This document shows positions 1 through 5,774 of a stretch of DNA of 5,774 nt, one piece after another. A model generated the notes under the pieces. It was not told where the DNA came from. It worked only from the letters and a program-made list of their open reading frames with translations, and ran no database searches. Position 1 is the stretch's first letter; every line of letters starts with the position of its first letter. The stretch covers positions 1 through 5,774 of the forward strand of contig JAEOTL010000137.1 of assembly GCA_016839845.1 (NCBI GenBank), written 5' to 3'. The stretch is from Promethearchaeota archaeon. Lineage in GTDB: Archaea > Asgardarchaeota > Lokiarchaeia > Sigynarchaeales > SOKP01. A program made the translations under genes and the position numbers.

Positions 1-46
1 AAAATAATGTTCATAAAATTCAATTAACACGTAGTTGAAACTTTCA
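1..46 (+). other. Short AT-rich leader before the first gene
   Basis: Stops in the three plus frames fall at 25-27, 32-34 and 36-38, apart from an earlier one at 5-7 in the second frame. An upstream gene could therefore end here, in the frame stopping at 27 or at 38, but too little is visible to call one. No Shine-Dalgarno match precedes ATG 47. The stretch around 12-20 is A+T-rich but is not a convincing archaeal TATA/BRE element, so the operon may begin further upstream. Confidence 0.3.
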
Positions 47-1312
47 ATGGAGGATTTAAATAAGGTTCCAGAGTTTTCAAGATATTTTCGAGTAATTTCA
101 CCTTCAGAGATCAAAATAAATAAAAATGAGATTTTTTATCGGGATAAGTACAACGATATTATTACTTACATAAAATCGATGGCAACTTTTGACCACGATA
201 CAGTATTAGAGGAGTATTTAAGCCCCAAAGGGGCGATTCTAATAAATGTAAATCCCGGGACAGATATTGAAGAATTTATCAAATTAATATCGATGAATTA
301 TCATTTAGAATTAATCGAGTTAAGAATTAATGAGATTAGAAGAGAGCCAGAGAAGTTCCTAAAACATTTTCCCTCAATTTTTAAAGCGATTGGGAGTACT
401 TCTCTCACCAAATCTAATTTTACTTCTGAAGAAGAAACTCTTGAGGAACCTTTAAGTGATTCTGAACAGAAAATTGAAAGAAGATTGATTTTAATTAATC
501 AACATATAGATCTTAAGGAAATTTTTAAAGGGTTAAATATTCTACAGTTTTTCTTTAATATGCAAAATGATACTATTCCCAATTTTATAAACTCCAACTC
601 AATCCTAATATGGATTAATAGTGATATTCGAGACATTATAAAAGTATCATCACATCTATTTTCAATCTTTGATTTATTTGTTAAAGTACCACTCTTAGGA
701 AAAATTGAAAGAGAAACAGTGTACCGAGATTTTTTTGAGAACAATCCTAAAATTGTTTTTGATGTGAATGCACTACTCACTTCTACTGAAAATTGGGAGA
801 TAAAAGATATAACCCAATTATTAAAGATTGGTATTTTTAAACATTTCTTAAACTCTGAATTAAACGATACTAGTAATGAAATTACGCATCTTCTACTTGA
901 GATTATTGAATCTGGTGAATTTATACCGAGTTATTCGTCTATTAATTTAGAACATCAGCAAATCGATAACAAAATTGAAAAATCACAACAAGAATTCTTG
1001 CCTAGTTCTGTGGGAGAGGAGGAAGAAGACCTGACGATTCGGAATAGTGATGATTATTTGAATCATATTCGAGATTCACGAATGTCAGATTTTATGTTAG
1101 GTCAATTATATGAGAACGCGGCTTTCTTAAATTATAACGAGCTCGTCCTCGTCATCGATAAACTTGAAAAAAAAGAACCATTGGAGGAAAATGATAGATT
1201 GTTACTCGCAAAGTATCCTTTCATATTAAATTATCATCCTAAAACGGCTCAAATTAATCTAGAAAAGGCAAAAAAGAGAGTTGATCGGATAAAACAAGCA
1301 TTTGGGAAATAA
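47..1312 (+). CDS. Degenerate AAA+ ATPase-like protein (probable pseudo-ATPase) linked to an SMC complex
   Basis: This 421-residue protein has no family I can name with certainty, but its layout follows a classic AAA domain (Cdc48/FtsH type). A strand-loop at residues 61-77 (KGAILINVNPGTDIEEF) matches the Walker A region of KGVLL.GPPGTGKT, with PGT kept and the GKT positions replaced by D73, I74 and E75. Residues 148-155 (ILINQHID) match Walker B IIFIDEID, with Asp-Glu replaced by Gln152-His153. Residues 186-193 resemble sensor 1. Residues 203-215 (HLFSIFDLFVKVP) match the 'GRFD..I.VPLP' segment, but the arginine is Ile207. Residues 247-255 (TENWEIKDI) match the TEGFSGADI segment of the AAA lid. 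An acidic, Ser-rich insert lies at 117-144, a second acidic linker at about 322-330, and a helical tail at 335-421. ATP hydrolysis therefore looks impossible. The stop codon abuts the SMC start, so a role with the SMC complex is inferred. ATG 47 is preferred over TTG 35, which directly follows an in-frame TAG. Coding status is secure; the AAA ancestry is a pattern match by eye. Confidence 0.8.
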   Translation: MEDLNKVPEFSRYFRVISPSEIKINKNEIFYRDKYNDIITYIKSMATFDHDTVLEEYLSPKGAILINVNPGTDIEEFIKLISMNYHLELIELRINEIRREPEKFLKHFPSIFKAIGSTSLTKSNFTSEEETLEEPLSDSEQKIERRLILINQHIDLKEIFKGLNILQFFFNMQNDTIPNFINSNSILIWINSDIRDIIKVSSHLFSIFDLFVKVPLLGKIERETVYRDFFENNPKIVFDVNALLTSTENWEIKDITQLLKIGIFKHFLNSELNDTSNEITHLLLEIIESGEFIPSYSSINLEHQQIDNKIEKSQQEFLPSSVGEEEEDLTIRNSDDYLNHIRDSRMSDFMLGQLYENAAFLNYNELVLVIDKLEKKEPLEENDRLLLAKYPFILNYHPKTAQINLEKAKKRVDRIKQAFGK

Positions 1313-4300
1313 ATGACAAGTCAAGGAAGTTCTAGCCTTAAAGGGAAAAATGGATTGGAAAATCAAACCAATGCAACTCATATTAAGAAAGTTATTTTAG
1401 AAAATTTTTTATCATTCCAGAAAGATGAAGTTGATTTTGGGAACGCTAAATTTGTCATTATCGTAGGGCCAAATTGGAGCGGAAAAACCTCTATTTTTCA
1501 AGCGATTAAATTTGCTCTGGGCAGCAATGAACGAGATGATCGCTATACCAAATGGTCAAATTTTATCCGAAATGGTCAATCTCATGCGATGGTTGAGGTC
1601 CACATCCAAACCACAGGAGATCTATTAAAAATTAGAAGATATGTAATTAAAGGTCAATCCCCCTATTTTGAAATGCAACATAAGAAAGACCCAGCATTTT
1701 TGAGAGTTCAAGCTCATGAGGTCCAGAGGGAAATTAGAGATTTAAACCTCAACCCCGATAATCAGTTTGCATTTGTAAGTCAGGGAAAAATCGATGCCAT
1801 TAAAAACTTAAAACCTACAGAATTATGTTTATTCCTTGAGGAAGGGATCGGATTAAAATCTCTACGAGAGGAGATCCTCAATCAAAAGATGAATGTTCTG
1901 ACGTTAAATAATGATTTAAAATCTTTGACATCTAGGAAAAATACATTAAATATAAGCTTAGACCTTTTAACTCCTAAAATAGAACGTTTGGAAGAGAAAC
2001 ACAAATTGTTGGAAGTTAGACAAAAGTTTAATGATGAGCTCTTATGGGCGAATCGAGAGCAATTAGAAAAAGATATTGTCAATATTAAGCAGTTAATAGC
2101 TAATCTCAATACAGTAATTGCTGAAATCAAGAAGAAAAATGAAAAAAGTACTCAAGAAATAGACGATTTGATTCAAAAAATCGAAAGAGAAGACCAAAAG
2201 ATCACCAAGATTTCTAGAAAACTAGGGGAATTAAATTATAAGCAACAAGAATTAATTAATAAAATTCAAAATTGGCAAAAAGAAAAGATACAAGCGAAAC
2301 AGAAATTAGATAATGTATCCAAAGAAGTCACCGAATTAGAGAAGCGAGTAGATAACTTTGATAAGCAAAAAGGGAGTTTAGATGGTGAGATAACCATAAT
2401 AAAGAGTGAACTTTCAGGCTTGGATACTCAAATTGACACTTTGATTAAAGAACAGGGACAGTTAGTAAAGAAAATCAAACTTAACAAAGCCCTATTAGAT
2501 GAATACAATAATTTAATGCTCGAGAAAAAAACCATTCAACAAAGTATTCAAGCAAACGAGAATATAATTGATTCATTAGATGATGAGATCAATCAGTTAT
2601 TCCAGAGTTTTCAGGATATAGACCATAAATTAGAAAAAAATAAATGGTTTTTAGATAATCCTTCAAAAAACTTGTTGACAGAACTTGATAAACAACTCAA
2701 TGAAGTCTCATCAAGGTTGTATAAAATAGAAACAGAAATAAAGCAATTGGAGTTTGAAAAGTCAAAAAAAATTTCTAAGTTAAAAGTTCTCCAATCATCA
2801 CTAAGAGAACGTCGGGTTATCCTTCCTTCGAGCATTTCTATTCTTAAGGAGGAGATACGAAAAAGAGATTTAAGAGTTAAGGGCCCCTTGATTGAGTATT
2901 TAAAATATGATGATGAATTAAGTTATGCGATTGAATCGGTTCTTGGAGAAAAATTGCTTTATAGTTTTATTGCGGAAGATTGGGATACTCTAACCCTATT
3001 AAATCGTCTAAAGGAGAAATATCGGGCGTACTGCAATATATATCTCACTAAGAAATTAAACATTGTCCCATTGAGAGAAGTATCATTTGAAGGGGTGCTT
3101 GGATATCTAGCAGAACTTATAAGAATCGTTGATAATGATATTGATATTAAAAAGGTGGTTTACTCTAAGGTAAAGAACTGCCTGGTTGTGAAAAATTACA
3201 GATCGGGGAGAGAAATCTATAATAAACTAGGATTCAAAGGAAAATGCGTTACATTAACAGGAGAACAGATTATTTCATATAAATATGCGTACGAAACTCC
3301 ATTCGTTAAGAGGTTAAAGGGTTTTTTAAGTGCAGCTACCCAGAAAGAACAATCAGACGTGTTAGAATCAGAAATTAAATCATTAAATGATGAAATCTCA
3401 AACTTACGAGTTGAACAATCTCAAATTGATACTAAACAACGTGAAATTTTCAAGAAAAAGGAAGCATTCAGTGATCTCCTCTATATTTTTCATCAGAAAC
3501 AAAGGATCACTGCAAAAAAGAATCAACTATATACCCAAATGCATGATTTAGAGAATGAAAATTCACAATTAAAAGGGAAGGTAAAAAACACAGAAGTTAA
3601 GATTTCAGAGTTAAAAAACCAAACTGATCCTGATTTTTTTAAGTGGAATGAAAGAATCAATGAAATACCACCAATATTAACATCTCTAAATGAAGAAAAA
3701 AAGAAATGGGAAATTAAACTCAAAGAGAATTTAGATATCGCAAAAGAAGTCACAGCGGAAATGACTCAACATAAGAATGAATTAACCGCCAAAAAACAAG
3801 AACTTGTGAAGTTAAAAGAGAATTTTCAGAAAGCAGATAAAACTGCCTTTGAAACTTACCGAGAGTTGGAAAATGTTGAGGACGAGATTAATAAATCGGA
3901 AGAAAGTGTTTTAAAATCGAAAGAGGTTAAAATCCAATATCAAACAAAGAAAAGTGAGAGAGAAAAACAAAGTATCCAAATAACTATACAACTGGAACAA
4001 GAAAATGTTAAATTAAATTCGATGAATCAAGATTTATCAATGAAAGAAAATGACCTTGCTCGAATTGAATCTGAAATAGGGCCTCTTATCTCTGACCAAG
4101 TAATGAAAATTCGACCTTTAAACGAAATAAATGAAGATATTCAAAAAATAGATAAAAAATTACTGAATTACTTGGATGTCGATGATTCATTGTTAGTCGA
4201 GAAGGACCAAATCATTGTTTCTCTTAAAGAGCTTAATAAAAATCGAGAGAATATTGAAAAGGACATAAAAGCTGCGATAAGGACAGAGATTAAATTGGAA

Positions 4301-4780
4301 AAAACGTATTATGATAAATTTAGTGGTGTTCTTGAGAGCTTACAGACGAAAGTGAATCAAAAGTTTGAAGATTCTCAAATTAAATCATACTGTTCACTTG
4401 AATTGACGGGAAATTTTGAAGATCTGGGAGTAAATATAAAGGCAGCAACTTCTAAAGAACAATTAAAATCTTTTACAGCATTAAGTGGGGGACAAGTTTC
4501 TTTAATTTCAATTTGCCTTATCTTATCTCTCCAAGAGATTAAGCCTTCCCCTTTATGCATGCTTGATGAGGCTGGGATGTTCTTAGATGAGAAGAACTCA
4601 GAAGTTGCCTATCAATTGATAAAATCAACATTAGAGCAAAACCCAATCCAGTTATTTATGTTTTTACCTACATCCTCATCTGCTTTATTTCTCTTAGCAG
4701 AAAAAATTATTGGGATCGCAAGAGTTGGAAAAAAGGAAATCTCTTCAGTATTTAAACCTAAAATCATTACTAAAAAATAG
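1313..4780 (+). CDS. smc: SMC-family chromosome-organising ATPase
   Basis: This 1155-residue protein has the full SMC plan and usual length. The N-terminal head has Walker A GPNWSGKT (52-59), an R-loop-like stretch ending FIRNGQSHAMVEV (84-96) and a Q-loop with Q157. A first coiled coil runs about 165-500. A hinge spans about 518-675, beginning VKGPLIEYL with AIESVLGEKLL at 539-549. A second coil runs about 678-1000. The C-terminal head has the signature LSGGQ (1057-1061), Walker B LCMLDE (1081-1086) and D-loop Asp1092. SMC dimers bind and hydrolyse ATP between heads, and with kleisin and KITE subunits entrap or extrude DNA on the chromosome. All core catalytic residues are present. Oddities are Trp55 in Walker A, no switch histidine (Pro1119 lies about there) and loss of the usual glycine-rich end of the hinge. 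No CxxC zinc hook is seen, which argues against Rad50. A polar tail of about 22 residues precedes the first head strand. ATG 1313 directly follows the upstream TAA; TTG 1355 is a less likely start. It may be a second, divergent SMC of the host rather than its main Smc. Confidence 0.95.
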   Translation: MTSQGSSSLKGKNGLENQTNATHIKKVILENFLSFQKDEVDFGNAKFVIIVGPNWSGKTSIFQAIKFALGSNERDDRYTKWSNFIRNGQSHAMVEVHIQTTGDLLKIRRYVIKGQSPYFEMQHKKDPAFLRVQAHEVQREIRDLNLNPDNQFAFVSQGKIDAIKNLKPTELCLFLEEGIGLKSLREEILNQKMNVLTLNNDLKSLTSRKNTLNISLDLLTPKIERLEEKHKLLEVRQKFNDELLWANREQLEKDIVNIKQLIANLNTVIAEIKKKNEKSTQEIDDLIQKIEREDQKITKISRKLGELNYKQQELINKIQNWQKEKIQAKQKLDNVSKEVTELEKRVDNFDKQKGSLDGEITIIKSELSGLDTQIDTLIKEQGQLVKKIKLNKALLDEYNNLMLEKKTIQQSIQANENIIDSLDDEINQLFQSFQDIDHKLEKNKWFLDNPSKNLLTELDKQLNEVSSRLYKIETEIKQLEFEKSKKISKLKVLQSSLRERRVILPSSISILKEEIRKRDLRVKGPLIEYLKYDDELSYAIESVLGEKLLYSFIAEDWDTLTLLNRLKEKYRAYCNIYLTKKLNIVPLREVSFEGVLGYLAELIRIVDNDIDIKKVVYSKVKNCLVVKNYRSGREIYNKLGFKGKCVTLTGEQIISYKYAYETPFVKRLKGFLSAATQKEQSDVLESEIKSLNDEISNLRVEQSQIDTKQREIFKKKEAFSDLLYIFHQKQRITAKKNQLYTQMHDLENENSQLKGKVKNTEVKISELKNQTDPDFFKWNERINEIPPILTSLNEEKKKWEIKLKENLDIAKEVTAEMTQHKNELTAKKQELVKLKENFQKADKTAFETYRELENVEDEINKSEESVLKSKEVKIQYQTKKSEREKQSIQITIQLEQENVKLNSMNQDLSMKENDLARIESEIGPLISDQVMKIRPLNEINEDIQKIDKKLLNYLDVDDSLLVEKDQIIVSLKELNKNRENIEKDIKAAIRTEIKLEKTYYDKFSGVLESLQTKVNQKFEDSQIKSYCSLELTGNFEDLGVNIKAATSKEQLKSFTALSGGQVSLISICLILSLQEIKPSPLCMLDEAGMFLDEKNSEVAYQLIKSTLEQNPIQLFMFLPTSSSALFLLAEKIIGIARVGKKEISSVFKPKIITKK

Positions 4781-4784
4781 ACCT

Positions 4785-5435
4785 ATGAGTAGCCGTGAAG
4801 ATTTAACTGAAGAAATAAATAAAACGATGAAAGAAATTCAAGTCAAAGTTCTTTCAGGAGAGGTTTCAATGCTCGATATAGAATTAGCCCCTATATTTGA
4901 AACCTTAAAAAAGTCTATTACAGTAAAAAATATTGATAATTCTTCTTCTATTTATAATGATGCATTCCACCTCTTACTCCAAAAATACGAAGAATTGAAG
5001 ACTCTAATTAATCAGTTGGATAGAAAAGAATCCTTCTTCATGTTTCTAAAATCAAAGCCAGAAGATTCAGATATTCTACAACTACTTGAAGGATGCTGGA
5101 TAAAATCATTTAATATTGAAACTCTTTCATTTGATTTTCTTACCACCTCACAAGAAAGGTTAAGCTTTGGACATATAACTCAACCACCAATCAAACATTT
5201 AGATAAAGTAGAAACAAACCAAAATTTTTTGCTTGAAGTTCCTGAGTATAAATTTTCTGAAAAGATCACTAATTTCTTTGAATCAATTAAGGATAAATTA
5301 CCTTGTGCTTTTGATGAAATCTTTGAAGAAGAGAAAGATCAAATTAAAATTTATGAAAAATTTGTATATATACTCCATTTACTTCAAATGGGAAAAATAA
5401 AATATCAAAAAGAGACAAAATTCTTATATCTATGA
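4785..5435 (+). CDS. scpA: ScpA-like kleisin subunit of the SMC complex
   Basis: This 216-residue protein is slightly shorter than typical ScpA (about 240-260). The N-terminal segment 16-40 (EIQVKVLSGEVSMLDIELAPIFE...) fits the ScpA pattern 'L...GeidpwDIdiv.it..fle', and a helix at 55-78 would be the part that packs on the SMC neck coiled coil. The middle, about 80-150, is a linker where a KITE dimer would bind. The C-terminus is the clearest part: 157-216 matches the ScpA winged helix, with FDEIF (176-180) and a last helix and wing FVYILHLLQMGKIKYQKE (193-210), comparable to 'FlalLeLvklgkielrQ'. Kleisins bridge the two SMC heads and close the ring. It starts 4 nt after the SMC stop and is followed at once by a ScpB-like gene, which is strong context. 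ATG 4785 is chosen; the frame is open further back to TTG 4710, but that lies inside the SMC head coding region and would add about 25 residues with no kleisin character. No Shine-Dalgarno is visible, so coupled translation is likely. Confidence 0.83.
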   Translation: MSSREDLTEEINKTMKEIQVKVLSGEVSMLDIELAPIFETLKKSITVKNIDNSSSIYNDAFHLLLQKYEELKTLINQLDRKESFFMFLKSKPEDSDILQLLEGCWIKSFNIETLSFDFLTTSQERLSFGHITQPPIKHLDKVETNQNFLLEVPEYKFSEKITNFFESIKDKLPCAFDEIFEEEKDQIKIYEKFVYILHLLQMGKIKYQKETKFLYL

Positions 5436-5439
5436 GGTG
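5434..5439 (+). promoter_or_regulatory. Shine-Dalgarno-like site for the ScpB-like gene
   Basis: GAGGTG overlaps the stop codon of the kleisin gene and lies 12 nt before ATG 5452. The spacing is slightly long but usable. It is the clearest ribosome binding site in the window: the SMC and kleisin starts have no purine-rich match at a normal distance, suggesting that those two depend on reinitiation by ribosomes finishing the gene before. Confidence 0.5.
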
Positions 5440-5451
5440 TTGATAAACTGT

Positions 5452-5774
5452 ATGAATGAACTTACTATTTTAATGCATTTATTAAGTGAAAAAACTAATA
5501 ATGTGCAAATTGGTGCGACTAAAGAAGAAGTTTTAAAGAAGTTAAACCTTTACGGTAAAAATGAATCGGTATATTTTCATAATTTAATTACTCATTTATC
5601 TAGTTACATTGAACCGTTAGGGCTTCAGATCAGGTTTAATCCGTTAAGTTCCCACTGGTATATAGCTTTTGAGACTACTGCTTCAGAATTTCTCTCCGCT
5701 AATCCTTTCGAAAACAAACCAAGATTAGCGGCAACCATCTTCTGTGTCTTAATTTGTTGCCTTAAAGACATGGG
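5452..5774 (+). CDS. scpB: ScpB-like KITE (winged-helix) subunit, 3' end beyond the window
   Basis: The 107 complete codons visible form the N-terminal half or so of a ScpB-like protein (ScpB is usually about 180-200 residues). Residues 1-80 fit one winged helix: helices 1-13 and 22-33 (TKEEVLKKLNLY), a long helix 37-53, then a beta wing 57-73 (GLQIRFNPLSSHWYIAF) like the ScpB 'gleL.ev.ggwql.T' segment. Residues 76-106 (SEFLSANPF.NKPRLAATIFCVLICCLKD) resemble the ScpB start of the second winged helix, '..fl....kprLS.AaLEtLAiIAY'. KITE proteins dimerise and bind the kleisin linker, controlling SMC ATPase activity and DNA contact. Its position 16 nt behind the kleisin gene matches the scpA-scpB order. 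ATG 5452 is preferred; in-frame GTG 5437 and TTG 5440 are possible but would overlap the Shine-Dalgarno-like site. Similarity is modest and the protein is cut, so another KITE class is possible. Confidence 0.72.
   Translation, partial: MNELTILMHLLSEKTNNVQIGATKEEVLKKLNLYGKNESVYFHNLITHLSSYIEPLGLQIRFNPLSSHWYIAFETTASEFLSANPFENKPRLAATIFCVLICCLKDM

Noticed and set aside
11..20. TATA-like box at TCATAAAATT
   Set aside because: It is a weak match in a uniformly AT-rich context, with no BRE and an unknown transcription start, so it cannot be told from background.
35..46. TTG 35 as start of the first gene
   Set aside because: It is simply the first possible start after an in-frame TAG at 32-34. It adds four residues without a better ribosome binding site; ATG 47 is simpler.
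499..780. Minus-strand open frame of 93 codons opposite the AAA-like gene; similar ones lie at 1882-2130, 2611-2835, 3523-3753 and 4375-4560
   Set aside because: Each lies wholly inside a well-supported plus-strand gene, has Ser/Phe-rich composition typical of the antisense of Lys/Glu-rich coding sequence, and shows no recognisable domain.
47..1312. AAA-like gene as a decaying pseudogene
   Set aside because: There is no internal stop or frameshift over 421 codons, all sites of catalytic loss are substitutions rather than deletions, and the end is exactly coupled to the next gene.
1313..4780. Rad50 or SbcC rather than SMC
   Set aside because: There is a folded hinge of about 150 residues and no CxxC zinc hook between the coils, no Mre11-like neighbour, and kleisin and KITE genes follow directly.
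4710..4784. Kleisin start at TTG 4710, adding 25 residues
   Set aside because: The extension overlaps conserved SMC C-terminal coding sequence in another frame and has no kleisin-like content. ATG 4785, 4 nt after the SMC stop, fits the operon spacing.
47..5774. Wadjet (JetABCD) or MukBEF defence/condensin operon
   Set aside because: The SMC is canonical in plan rather than MukB-like, the kleisin and KITE resemble ScpA and ScpB, and no JetD nuclease is visible. The AAA-like protein does not match JetD. The region past the edge remains unseen.
1..5774. CRISPR arrays, tRNA or rRNA genes, insertion sequences, long repeats, intrinsic terminators
   Set aside because: None were seen. The window is almost fully coding; lysine- and glutamate-rich repeats in the SMC gene are coiled-coil composition, not DNA repeats.

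Overview
The window is an AT-rich stretch (roughly one-third G+C by eye) carrying four tightly packed plus-strand genes, the last cut by the window edge. It reads as one operon for a complete SMC-type chromosome-organising complex, with an extra gene in front. The gene order is: a degenerate AAA+ ATPase-like protein (47-1312), an SMC ATPase (1313-4780), a small ScpA-type kleisin (4785-5435) and the start of a ScpB-type winged-helix (KITE) subunit (5452 to the edge). Spacings are 0, 4 and 16 nt, and no other gene fits between them. TAA, TAG and TGA all serve as stops, so the standard code is used.

The host is most likely an archaeon, and an Asgard-type lineage would fit. The reasons are the low G+C, two starts without a Shine-Dalgarno sequence, the classic-AAA (Cdc48/FtsH-type) ancestry of the first protein, and an SMC whose N-terminal head and hinge read as closer to the Smc5/6 style than to bacterial Smc. 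This is inference from sequence style; no RNA marker gene is present.

How the genes fit together: the SMC has all residues expected for an ATP-hydrolysing head dimer (Walker A lysine, Q-loop, LSGGQ signature, Walker B Asp-Glu), two long coiled-coil arms and a hinge. The kleisin has an N-terminal helical region for the SMC neck and a C-terminal winged helix for the other SMC head. The KITE subunit would bind the kleisin linker. The first protein keeps the outline of an AAA+ domain, but the Walker A lysine, Walker B acids and arginine finger are all replaced and the pore-loop region is taken up by an acidic, serine-rich insert. It is probably a non-catalytic structural or regulatory partner.

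The most interesting point is this pairing of an apparently dead AAA+ protein with a divergent SMC-kleisin-KITE set. I do not know of a described SMC complex with such a subunit.
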